The notes under the pieces were generated by a model that saw only the letters and a list, made by a program, of their open reading frames with translations, was not told where the DNA came from and searched no databases. Positions 36,262 to 46,755 of a stretch of DNA of 64,000 nt are shown here, in pieces. A program made the translations under genes and the position numbers. Position 1 is the stretch's first letter. Every line of letters starts with the position of its first letter. Source of the DNA: Parvimonas sp. oral taxon 110 str. F0139 (GTDB lineage: Bacteria; Bacillota; Clostridia; Tissierellales; Peptoniphilaceae); the NCBI RefSeq assembly GCF_000214475.1, contig NZ_AFII01000002.1, positions 744,001 through 808,000 on the forward strand, given 5' to 3'.

Positions 36262-37046
36262 ATGAGAATTTTAGTATTTAATGACTACTGTGTAGTTGGA
36301 AATATGGCATTAAAGGCAAATATTTCAGTATTAACACAAAATGGTCATGAAGTGTTTGGAGTTCCAACCAAAATATTCTCTTCTAATATGAGTTATAAGG
36401 ATTATATAAGTTTTAATATTCCAAACTTTTCTGAAACAGTCCAAAAAGTCCTTGAAATTAAGAAAGTTGATGCAATTTATATTGGATTTATTGATAATGA
36501 TGAAGTTTTTGTAATAATAAAAGAAATTTTACAAAATTTTAAAGGGAAAGTCATTTTAGATCCAATACTTGGAGATAATGGTATAAAATACTCCGGAACA
36601 ACTGCAAAACAAATATCTTTTTATAGAGAACTTTTGAATTTTGCAGATATAGTAACACCAAATCTCACAGAGGCTATTTTATTAACAGAATATAACAAAA
36701 TATTTTCTGAAATAGAAAGAAAAGATATAGAAAAAATCGCTAAAAAACTTGCTGAAATGGGTGCAAAACTGGTTATAATCAAAAGTTTTGAAGAAAAAAC
36801 AAGCTTAATACTCTGTATTTTTGCGAAAACTCAATAAAATGGTTTGAAAGTGAAAAAGTTGATATAAAAATTTGTGGAACGGGGGACGTATTTTCGTCTC
36901 TTGTAGCAAGTGAGTTGCTAAAAGGAGAGAAATTAGAAAATTCAATCGATAAAATCCAAAAACTATTATTTAAAAATATAGAAAAACAAGAAAAGTTTGA
37001 AGGTTTAAATGAAATACAATTAGAAAACTTTAAAATAGGCGAATAG
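36262..37046 (+). CDS. Pyridoxal/pyridoxine kinase-like protein (one homopolymer shift)
   Basis: Adding one base to the A6 run at 36794-36799 gives 261 residues of the ribokinase/PdxK fold. It has an early VGNMALKANISVL region, VILDPILGDNGIKYSG, the conserved TPNLTEAILLTE and the anion-hole motif ICGTGDVFSSLVASELL with the catalytic Asp. It phosphorylates vitamin B6 vitamers with ATP, trapping what the S component imports. The ATG directly abuts the upstream stop. The stop is inside the terminator. Confidence 0.82.
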
Positions 37047-37056
37047 CCTATTTTTT
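37033..37056 (+). terminator. Terminator of the B6 operon
   Basis: AAATAGGC-gaata-GCCTATTT with T tail; the stem contains the kinase stop codon. Confidence 0.82.
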
Positions 37057-37104
37057 GTTTGGAAAAATTTTAAAAATGATAAAAATTGCATAGAAAACAA
37101 AATA

Positions 37105-37341
37105 ATTCACGTCATAGTACTTTGCGAAGAGATGTCCTCAACACGTCATCTCGACCGGAGTGAATCTAGCCCTAACTTTGTTTGTTAGCAAACAAAAGTA
37201 GGTCTGACGGGACAATTGTATCTAAAGATACAGTTGTCCTGGAGATCTCCTAAGGCTCCGTGCTTGGAAACAAAAGTAGATCTGACGGAGTCATTGTGTA
37301 CAATGATACAATATTTCCTAAATCTCCCTGCTTGCAAACAA
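37105..37341. repeat. Mosaic hairpin repeat, long copy 5
   Basis: CACGTCATCTCGACCGGAG core, TTTGTT-agc-AACAAA, a GTAGGTCTGACG linker, ACAATTGTATC-taaa-GATACAGTTGT, an AGATCTCC box, a second linker GTAGATCTGACG and TCATTGT-gt-ACAATGA. It fills most of the 430-bp gap before the selenothioredoxin gene. No gene is seen there. Confidence 0.7.
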
Positions 37342-37477
37342 TATAATAAAATTTCTACAGTCATATGAACTAAATTTAAAGAAAATAGAAAATTTTTTAT
37401 CATACTTCTTTTTGATTATGATTATTCATTTTTATTGTAGGGTATATTTTTATCAAATTCTAAAAGGAGAGAGAACT

Positions 37478-38083
37478 ATGAAAAAGAAGATTGCAGTTTT
37501 ATGCTCAGTGTTCGTTATAGTTTTTGGAATTTTCATTTTTAAAAACTTTTATATGAATAAAAACAATAAAGATGATAGTAATGAAAACTCCAAAAATAAT
37601 ACTATCACAGAAAACAAATCCAATAATAACAATAAAAATGATAGTAGCAACGACAACAAAAACAGTTCAGATTCTAAAAACTCTAATTCAGATGAGAATC
37701 TAACTTTAGAAAGTCTAAAAAGTCAAAAAAAGGTTATGATTTTAGACTTTAGCCAAAATGGATGACATGCTTGTGCTGTTCAGCACCCAGTTTTGGAAAA
37801 ACTGAGAAAAGAATATAAGGATAAAGTAATAATAAAAACTATCGACCTTAGAAAACAACAAGCATTTGCATCACAATTTCCAGTAAGAGTAACACCTACT
37901 TTATTTTACTTCAATGCAGATGGAACACCTTATGAAGCAAAGGGAGATTTGGCGAAGAAAATAAGTTATGTTGCTTATGAAGATAAGAAAACTGGCGAAT
38001 TAAAGTTTGGTGGATCAGAAGGTGTTGTTAAATATGAAGAATTAAAGCAAGTTATTGAGGAGATGTTGAAGAATGTTAAATAA
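37478..38083 (+). CDS. Membrane-anchored thioredoxin-like selenoprotein (UxxC active site)
   Basis: One 201-residue gene read through TGA at 37763-37765. An N-terminal hydrophobic anchor (residues ~5-27) is followed by a ~60-residue Asn/Ser/Lys/Asp linker, then a thioredoxin fold. The active site reads FSQNG-Sec96-HAC99, that is UxxC in place of CxxC, followed by HPVLEKLRKEY, KTIDLRKQ and the cis-Pro region RVTPTLFYFNADG. It is likely an extracytoplasmic reductase. A SECIS-like hairpin follows the TGA. The stop overlaps the CcdA gene by 11 nt. AAGGAGAGAG lies before ATG 37478. Confidence 0.88.
37763..37786 (+). promoter_or_regulatory. Sec UGA codon with bacterial SECIS-like hairpin
   Basis: UGA (37763-37765) is followed by GTGCT-gttc-AGCAC (37773-37786), a perfect 5-bp stem with a tetraloop starting GU, as bacterial SelB-binding hairpins require. 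Confidence 0.75.
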
Positions 38084-38765
38084 TTTAGAGAATATCATTG
38101 GAGAAGGATTGAAATCTTTTGGTATCTTAGCTCCAATCCTCGCATTACTTGGAGGAATACTAACTTCTATTTCACCTTGCTCACTTGCATCAATTCCTTT
38201 GATTATTGGTTTTATGACTGGAACTAAGGAAGATGACACTAAAAGAGCTTTTAAAATTTCTGTTGTATTCGCCATTGGAATGGCAATAACTTATACAACT
38301 TTAGGGGTTTTAGCAGCTTTACTTAGTAAGATTTTTAATCAATCAGGACAACTTTGGAATATATTTTTAGGAGTTGTTATGATTTTAATGGCATTGCAAA
38401 CTTGGGAGATAATAAATGTAGTTCCAAGTAAAATTTTGACTAACAAAAGTAAAAAGACTGGATATATAGGTGCTTTGATAGTTGGAATAATGGCAGGGTT
38501 GTTTTCAAGTCCTTGTTCAACTCCAATTTTAGTTGCATTACTTGCGATTGTTGCTTCAAAAGGAAGTTTACTTTGGGGAGTATTACTATTTTTGCTATAT
38601 TCAATAGGCAACAGTATTTTGGTAATAATTGCAGGAACTAGTACAGGCTTTGTTGGAAAAGTGATGTCAAATAAATCTTATGGAAAAATATCAGATATTG
38701 TAAAAATTGTTTTTGGAATAATAATTTTACTTATAGGTCTATATTTCTTATATTTAGGCTTTTAA
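38073..38765 (+). CDS. CcdA/DsbD-type transmembrane electron carrier
   Basis: A 230-residue protein with six hydrophobic helices. The conserved cysteines lie in ISPCSLASIPLI (first helix) and SSPCSTPILVALLAI (fourth helix), the pair that relays electrons across the membrane in CcdA/DsbD. It starts inside the end of the selenothioredoxin gene (11-nt overlap), so the two probably form one path: a cytosolic thioredoxin reduces CcdA, which then reduces the external UxxC protein. The final target, such as a methionine sulfoxide reductase, is not in the window. Confidence 0.92.
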   Translation: MLNNLENIIGEGLKSFGILAPILALLGGILTSISPCSLASIPLIIGFMTGTKEDDTKRAFKISVVFAIGMAITYTTLGVLAALLSKIFNQSGQLWNIFLGVVMILMALQTWEIINVVPSKILTNKSKKTGYIGALIVGIMAGLFSSPCSTPILVALLAIVASKGSLLWGVLLFLLYSIGNSILVIIAGTSTGFVGKVMSNKSYGKISDIVKIVFGIIILLIGLYFLYLGF

Positions 38766-38848
38766 TTAGAAATTTTAGAAAAAAATTCGCCCTTCTGAAA
38801 TATTTGTATTGGGTGAGTTTTCGGAAGATTTTTTACTTCACAAGAATT

Positions 38849-38878
38849 AGAACTTAGTAAAAAACTAAGTTCTTTTTT
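38849..38878 (+). terminator. Terminator upstream of the adhesin gene
   Basis: AGAACTTAGT-aaaaa-ACTAAGTTCT followed by T's. A weaker stem (ATTCGCCC with GGGTGAGT, 38788-38820) lies closer to ccdA. The rest of this 326-bp gap is AT-rich, with no clear promoter consensus. Confidence 0.82.
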
Positions 38879-39091
38879 ATGGTTTTTATATATAAATTAT
38901 TAAAAAAACAGAATTTCAAACGATTTAAGCCTTAAAAATGTGGACATTTGTTGTTATTTATGATAAAATATAAGAGGTGACATTTTTTAATAGATATTAT
39001 TTAGAATGTTAGAAAATTTTTGAGATTTTTAAAAATTATAGTTAAAAAACAATTATTAAAAAAATATTTCTTATGGAAAGGGGATTGAATA

Positions 39092-42000
39092 GTGAAGAAA
39101 AGGGAATTTATTAATAAGCTTGTATCGGTAATGGCAATAGTTTCATTGATTATGCCAATCGCATCTCAGGCTTATGCAGCAGATCCAATTAAGGGAATAG
39201 AAGTAAAAGCTGATAGAACTGAGTTGGATAAAGCTGTAAAGGAAGCAAAAGATTCTGGATTAGATATTACAGAAGATTCTGTAGTGGATAAGGGTTCTGT
39301 TGGCTCTAATGCAGAGGCTAATGCTAAATTAGCGGAAATTGATGCTGATTATAAAGCTCAGATTAAAAAAATTAAAGAAACAAAAGTTAAATTGGATGAG
39401 TATAATGCTAAAAAAGCAGAATACGATAAGAAAAAAGCACAATATGATAAAGATTTAGCTAAATATGAGGAAGATTATAAAAAATACTTAAAAGAGTATG
39501 ATGATTTTCAAAAGCAATACGAAAAAGAAAAAAAGAAATGGAAAAGGCATTAGAAGACTACAAAAAGAATAAAGATAATCCTGGATTTTTGTCTTCTCCA
39601 TATGCTAAAACACTTGTATATGATTCAGAGCCAGATGCAAAGTTAACTCTATCTGAGAATCAAGGAAGTTATGTATCAGCTAATGCAGTTGATAAGGCAT
39701 TTAGTAAGACACCTAAATATACAGAAAAAACATTGCAATTAGATGATATGAGTGTTAAAGATTTGGAAAATGCCGGCGGTATTATAAATAACACGGAATT
39801 GTATGGAAATATCGGCAATAAATCTTCATGGAAAACTACTGTTAGTAATAATGGTACGGTAAAATGGGCAACAGTTCTATTACAAAAGGGACAAAGTGTA
39901 ACAGCCACATATACAAACCTTCAAAAAACTTATTACAATGGTAAAAAAATCTCAAAAATAGTTTTTAAATATACTTTAACTTCAGACTCTGCTTTTAAGA
40001 ATACTAAGGCATGGTTAGGAATCTTTACAGACCCAACACTTGGGATATTCGCATCTGCTTACACAGGCGACACTGAAAAAGATACTTCCATTTTTGTTAA
40101 AAATGAATTCACTTTTTATGATCAAGATGGAAATCCAGTTGAATTTCAAGATGCGTTAATGTCAGTCGCATCTCTTAACCGTGAACACAATTCTATAGAG
40201 CTTGCTAAAGATTATATGCCAGGACAATTTGTAAAAATTTCCGGTTCAACAGTAGGCGAAGATACAAAACGTAATTTGATTTATGCAACTGAAAGCTTGA
40301 ACTTTAAACAAGGTGAAGGTGGTTGTAAACATTCTATGTATAAACGTCCAAGTGAACCTGGATCAGGTTGGGATACTGCTGATGCAGAAAATTCATGGTA
40401 TGGTGCTGGTGTAGTTAGACTACAAGGTAGTAAAAATTATATTACACTTGGGGCGGCTTCTGCTACAAAAATTTTAGATGGTCCAGATTATGGCCCTAAG
40501 GTTAAAGATAAAGATAATACTGAAGGCAAGAGGCCTAACATTTGGTATTCTTTAAATGGTAAGGTTCGTGCGATTGGTATTCCTGAAATTAAAGCAAAGG
40601 AACCAAATAAGCCAACTAAACCTACACCACCAGAAGAACCACAAAAACCGGATACAAAAGTTACTTATCACTACAGTGTGCTTTATGTAAAATCACAAGT
40701 AGAAAAGAAAGTGCTTAATGAAAATAATCAAGATATAAATAATAGTGTAGTAAAAACAGGTTCAGTAGTAAATTTTGAATTAAATACTTCTGCTTTTCCA
40801 AAAGGACATGAAGAAATAAAATCCTTAGTTTTTACTGATACATTACCTGAAGGTTATGAACTTGATTTAGCAAGAACTCAAGCTAAGAATGTTGATTATA
40901 ATGTAGAATATACAGAAGGAACAAGAGTTCTTAAATTTACAGCAAAGGAAAGTTTATTACAAAAAATAAACGGAGACTTTACAAAAGAAGCAAAAGTAAC
41001 TTCACCTATAATTACAGGTAAGGTAACAAAAGAAGGAACTAAATACGAAAATAAATTTGATATCAATATAAACAATGTTTATAAAGTTGAATCAAAACCA
41101 GTAAAAGTATTTACACCAAAGAAACCAGTTAAAGATGTATTTGATAGTAAAGATAATAAAGCAAGTATTGATGGTAAAGAAGTAAAAGCGGGCCAAGAAC
41201 TACTTTACAAAGTTACTTATACAAATACAACTGGAAAAGAACAAAAGGTTGTAATAAAGGATAAGATTCCAAAACATACAACTTATGTTAAAGACTCTGC
41301 TGACAATAACGGAGTTTATAAAAATGGTGAAATCACTTGGACTAAAGATAAAGTAGCCAATGGAGATACATTCGAAGTTACATTCAGGGTAAAAGTTGAT
41401 GATAATGTAAGTGGAGAAAAAATTCTTAATAAGTCAAATGTTATTGAAGGAAATAACAATTACGAAACAAACGAAACAACAAACCCAACATCAACAAAAC
41501 CAGTTAAAGACGTTTTTGATAGCAAAGACGACAGTACAAGTATAGACGGTAAAGAAGTAAAAGCAGGTCAAGAACTACTTTACAAAGTTACTTATACAAA
41601 TACAACTGGAAAAGAACAAGATGTAACAATAACTGATAAGATTCCGGAACATACAACTTATGTTAAAGACTCTGCTAATAATAATGGTGTTTACAAAGAC
41701 AGAGAAATTACTTGGACTAAAGAAAAAGTAGCTAATGGCGAAAAATTTGAAGTTACATTTAGGGTAAAAGTTGATGACAATGTAAGTGGAGAAAAGATTT
41801 TAAATAAGGCAAATGTTCTTGAAGGAAAAAATAGTTTTGTCACAAATGAAACAACAAATCCAACATCAACAAAGCCAGTAAAAGATGTTTTTGATAGCAA
41901 AGACAATAAAGCAAGTATCGATGGTAACGAAGTAAAAGCAGGTCAAGAGCTACTTTATAAGGTTACTTACAAGAATACTACTGGAAAAGAACAAAAAGTT

Positions 42001-45000
42001 GTAATTAAGGATAAGATTCCAGAACATACAACATTTGTAAAGGGATCAGCTACAAATAATGGTGTTTTCAAAGACGGAGAAATCACTTGGACTAAAGAAA
42101 AAGTAGCTAATGGAGAAACATTCGAAGTTACATTTAAAGTAAAAGTTGATGACAATGTAAATGGCGAAAAGATTCTTAATAAAGCTAATGTAGTTGAAGG
42201 AAAGAATAGTTACGATACAAACGAAACAACAAATCCAACATCAACAAAACCAGTAAAAGACGTTTTTGATAGCAAAGATGACAGTACAAGTATAGATGGT
42301 AAAGAAGTAAAAGCAGGCCAAGAACTACTTTATAAAATTACTTATACAAACACTACTGGTAAAAAACAAACAGTAACAATAACTGATAAAACTCCAAAAC
42401 ACACAACATTTGTTTCTGCAGATAATGATGGAACAGAAAATGGCGGAACTATTACGTGGGTTAAAGATGTTGAAAATGGAGATTCTCTAACAGTTACTTT
42501 CAAAGTAAAAGTTGATGATAATGTAAATGGAGAAAAGATTTTAAATAAGGCAAATGTAGTTGATGGAAATAATAGTTACGATACAAACGAGACAACAAAT
42601 CCAACACCTACAAAGCCGGTAAAAGATGTATTTGATAGTAAAGATAATAAAGCAAGTATAGATGGTAAAGAAGTAAAAGCAGGACAAGAATTACTTTACA
42701 AAATTACTTATACAAATACAACTGGAAAAAAACAAACGGTAACAATAACTGATAAAACTCCAGAACACACAACATTTGTTTCTGCAGATAATGATGGAAC
42801 AGAAAATGCGGGAACTATTACGTGGGTTAAGGAAGTTGAAAATGGAGCTTCTCTAACAGTTACATTCAAAGTAAAAGTAAATGATAATGTAAATGGAGAA
42901 AAGATTCTAAATAAGGCAAATGTAGTTGATGGAAAGAATAGTTACGATACAAACGAAACAACAAATCCAACACCTACAAAGCCGGTAAAAGATGTTTTTG
43001 CTCCTAGTGATAACAAAACTAGTATCGATGGTAAAGAAGTAAAAGCAGGACAAGAATTACTTTACAAAGTTACTTATACAAATACAACAGGTAAGGAACA
43101 AGATGTAACAATAACTGATAAGATTCCAGAACATACAACTTATGTAGAAGGTTCAGCAGATAATAACGGAAGTTTCAAGGATGGAACTATTACTTGGACT
43201 AAAGAAAAAGTAGCTAATGGCGAAACATTTGAAGTTACATTTAAAGTAAAAGTAAAAGATAATGTAAGTGGTGAAAAGATTCTTAACAAAGCAAATGTAG
43301 TTGATGGAAATAATAAGTTTGATACAAACGAAACAACAAACCCAACATCAACAAAACCAGTAAAAGATGTTTTTGCACCTAGCGACAATAAGACAAGTAT
43401 AGATGGTAATGAAGTAAAAGCAGGTCAAGAACTACTTTATAAAGTTACTTATACAAATACTACAGGTAAGGAACAAAAAGTAACTATTACTGATAAGATT
43501 CCAGAACATACAACATATGTAGAAAATTCTGCAGATAATAATGGAGTTTTCAAAGATGGAACAATTACTTGGACTAAAGAAAAAGTAGCAGATGGTGAAA
43601 CATTCGAAGTTACATTTAAAGTAAAAGTAAATGATAATGTAAATGGTGAAAAGATTTTAAATAAGGCAAATGTAGTTGATGGAAATAACAACTTTGATAC
43701 AAATGAAACAACTAACCCAACACCTACAAAGCCAGTAAAAGATGTTTTTGCTCCTAGTGATAATAAAACAAGTATCGATGGTAATGAAGTAAAAGCAGGC
43801 CAAGAACTACTTTACAAAGTTACTTACAAGAATACTACTGGAAAAGAACAAACAGTAACAATAACTGATAAGATTCCAGAACATACAACATATGTAGAAG
43901 GTTCAGCAGATAATAACGGAAGTTTCAAAGATGGAACAATCACTTGGACTAAAGAAAAAGTAGCTGATGGTGAAACATTCGAAGTTACTTTCAAAGTAAA
44001 AGTAGATGATAATGTAAATGGTGAAAAGATTCTTAATAAAGCAAATGTAGTTGATGGAAATAACAACTTTGATACAAATGAAACAACAAATCCAACACCT
44101 ACAAAGCCGGTAAAAGATGTTTTTGCACCTAGCGATAACAAAACAAGTATCGATGGTAATGAAGTAAAAGCAGGCCAAGAATTACTTTACAAGATTACTT
44201 ACAAAAATACTACTGGAAAAGAACAAACAGTAACAATAACTGATAAGATTCCAGAACATACAACATTTGTTTCTGCAGATAATGATGGTGTATATAAAGA
44301 CGGAACAATTACTTGGACTAAAGAAAAAGTAGCTGATGGTAAAACATTTGAAGTTACTTTCAAAGTAAAAGTAAATGACAATGTAAATGGAGAAAAGATT
44401 TTAAACAAGGCAAATGTAGTAGATGGAAATAATGATTATGATACAAATGAAACAACAAATCCAACACCTACAAAGCCAGTAAAAGATGTTTTCGATAGTA
44501 AAGATGATAAAACAAGTATCGATGGTAATGAAGTAATAGCAGGCCAAGAATTACTTTACAAAATCACTTACAAGAATACTACTGGAAAAGACCAAAAAGT
44601 AACAATAACTGATAAGATTCCAGAACATACAACATTTGTTTCTGCAGATAATGATGGTGTATATAAAGATGGAACAATTACTTGGACTAAAGAAAAAGTA
44701 GCTGATAGAGAAGTATTCGAAGTTACATTTAAAGTAAAAGTAAATGATAATGTAAATGGCGAAAAGATTTTAAATAAGGCAAATGTAGTTGATGGAAATA
44801 ACAACTTTGATACAAATGAAACAACAAATCCAACACCTACAAAGCCAGTAAAAGATGTTTTTGCACCTAGCGATAACAAAACTAGCATAGATGGTAATGA
44901 AGTAAAAGCAGGCCAAGAATTACTTTACAAGATTACTTACAAGAATACTACTGGAAAAGACCAAAAAGTAACAATAACTGATAAGATTCCAGAACATACA

Positions 45001-46455
45001 ACATTCGTTTCTGCAGATAATGATGGTGTATATAAAGATGGAACAATTACTTGGACTAAGGAAAAAGTAGCTGATGGTGAAACATTTGAAGTTACTTTCA
45101 AAGTTAAAGTAAATGATGATGTAAATGGCGAAAAGATTCTTAACGAAGCAAATGTAGTTGATGGAAATAACAACTTTGATACAAATGAAACAACAAATCC
45201 AACACCTACAAAGCCAGTAAAGGATGTATTTGAACCACAAAATGATCGTGTAAGTATTGATGGACAAGTAGTTAAGGCAGGACAAGAATTACTTTATAAA
45301 GTTACTTATACAAATACCACAGGAAAAGACCAAAAGGTTGTAATAAAGGATAGAATTCCAGAACATACAACTTATGTAGAAAATTCAGCAGATAATAACG
45401 GAATTTACAAAGATGGAGAAATCACTTGGACAAAAGAAAAAGTAGCTAATGGAGAAACATTCGAAGTTACTTTCAAAGTAAAAGTAGATGACAATGTAAA
45501 TGGCGAAAAGATTTTAAACAAGGCAAATGTAGTAGATGGAAGTAACAACTTTGATACAAACGAAACAACAAATCCAACATCAACAAAACCAGTAAAAGAT
45601 GTTTTTGATAGTAAAGATGATAAGACAAGTATTGATGGCAATGAAGTAAAAGCAGGTCAAGAACTACTTTACAAAATTACTTACAAGAACACAACTGGAA
45701 GTAAGCAAACTGTAACAATAACTGACAAGATTCCAGAACATACAAAATTCGTTTCTGCAGATAATGATGGAAAAGAAAAAGATGGAACAATAAAGTGGGT
45801 TAAAGAAGTAGAAGATGGAGAAACTTTAACAGTTAGCTTCAAGGTAAAAGTTGATGATAATGTAAATGGTGAAAAGATAGTAAACAAAGCAAATGTAGTA
45901 GATGGAAACAATAATTATGATACAAATGAAACTACAAACCCAACACCAACAAAACCAGTAAAAGATGTCTTTGATAGTAAAGACGATAAGACAAGTATTG
46001 ATGGTAAGGGAGTAAAGGCAGGCCAAGAATTACTTTACAAAGTAACTTACAAGAATACAACAGGTAAGGAACAAAAGGTAGTAATAAAGGATAGAATTCC
46101 GGAACATACAACATATGTAGAAGGTTCTGCAGATAATAACGGAGTTTACAAAGATGGAGAAATTACTTGGACTAAGGAAAAGGTAGCAGATGGAGAAACA
46201 TTCGAAGTTACTTTCAAGGTAAAAGTAAATGCTAATGTAAATGGCGAAAAGATAGTAAACAAAGCGAATGTAGTAGATGGAAATAATAGTTATGAAACAA
46301 ATGAAACTACAAATCCAACACCATTAAGACCAAGACCACAAGTACCAAAGACAGGATATGGAGTAAATACAGGATTATATACAGTATTACTAGGATTATC
46401 AGCTGGGGCACTTGGAGGAATGAAGATCAGATATAGAAGAAAGAGAAAGAAATAG
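39092..46455 (+). CDS. Giant cell-wall adhesin: antigen I/II-like head, 14-repeat stalk, VPKTG anchor (one homopolymer shift)
   Basis: Adding one base to the A7 run at 39528-39534 gives ~2454 residues. Order: GTG start and signal peptide (to AYA-AD, ~30); a charged heptad-like region (AEYDKKKAQYDKDLAKYEED); a V-region/GbpC-like head (~190-500) with TATYTNLQKTYYNGKKISK, GIFTDPTLGIFASAYTG and NSWYGAGVVRL, strikingly like streptococcal antigen I/II; a short proline-rich stretch (KPTKPTPPEEPQKP); a C1-like domain (VTYHYSVLYVKSQVEKKV); 14 near-identical ~122-125-residue beta repeats starting KPVKDVF; then VPKTG, a hydrophobic helix and RRKRKK. It is sorted to peptidoglycan by a sortase and probably binds salivary or host glycoproteins. 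Confidence 0.93.
41122..46323 (+). repeat. Fourteen tandem ~372-bp coding repeats (adhesin stalk)
   Basis: Each unit starts AAACCAGTWAARGAYGTNTT (KPVKDVF) and runs ~366-375 bp. Two unit types occur: TYV-x2-SADNNG units and shorter FVSADNDG units. Variants of the first lines (DSKDNKAS, DSKDDSTS, APSDNKTS, EPQNDRVS) are shuffled among them. The units resemble DUF11-type repeats (TNTTGKEQ, NGEKILNKANVV). Confidence 0.95.
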
Positions 46456-46490
46456 TTTCTTAAAAGTTAATATTTGATAAAAAGAAAGAA

Positions 46491-46521
46491 AAGATTGGGA
46501 AGTATAAACCCAATCTTTTTT
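46491..46521 (+). terminator. Adhesin gene terminator
   Basis: AAGATTGGG and CCCAATCTT pair around a 9-nt loop, then T's. Confidence 0.9.
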
Positions 46522-46611
46522 TGTATAATAATCAATAAAATTTTTTTATTTAAAAAAGAATAATTTGTGGAAGTTTTAAGATTATTAATCGATTTGCTGT
46601 CTAAATTTAAA

Positions 46612-46640
46612 TTGACATTGAAGTAAAAATGATGTAAAAT
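46612..46640 (+). promoter_or_regulatory. Promoter of the rnf operon
   Basis: TTGACA (46612-46617) and TAAAAT (46635-46640), 17-nt spacer, ~115 nt before rnfC. It lies in the 300-bp gap after the adhesin; nothing else is seen there. Confidence 0.8.
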
Positions 46641-46755
46641 AATTATGAATACAAGTTTTTAAAATTTAGTTTTTCTGTACTAGCAATTTTTTATTATTAA
46701 TTTTGTTTATACAGAGAGTTTTAAAAATTGTGATATGAAAAAAGAGGTGAATAAA

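Noticed and set aside
37763..37765. Nonsense mutation in the thioredoxin-like gene
   Set aside because: The TGA replaces the first Cys of the CxxC site, the frame continues perfectly on both sides, and a SECIS-like hairpin follows.
39528..39534. Phase-variable homopolymer switching the adhesin on or off
   Set aside because: The A7 tract is in a plausible place, but the same one-base deficit occurs in about 20 other genes, many not surface-related, so a sequencing artefact explains it better.
41691..46114. Series of minus-strand open frames across the adhesin stalk
   Set aside because: They recur with the repeat period, have no ribosome sites, and are antisense shadows of the coding repeats.
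41122..46323. CRISPR-like array
   Set aside because: The units are ~372-bp coding repeats without unique spacers of constant size, and no cas genes are present.
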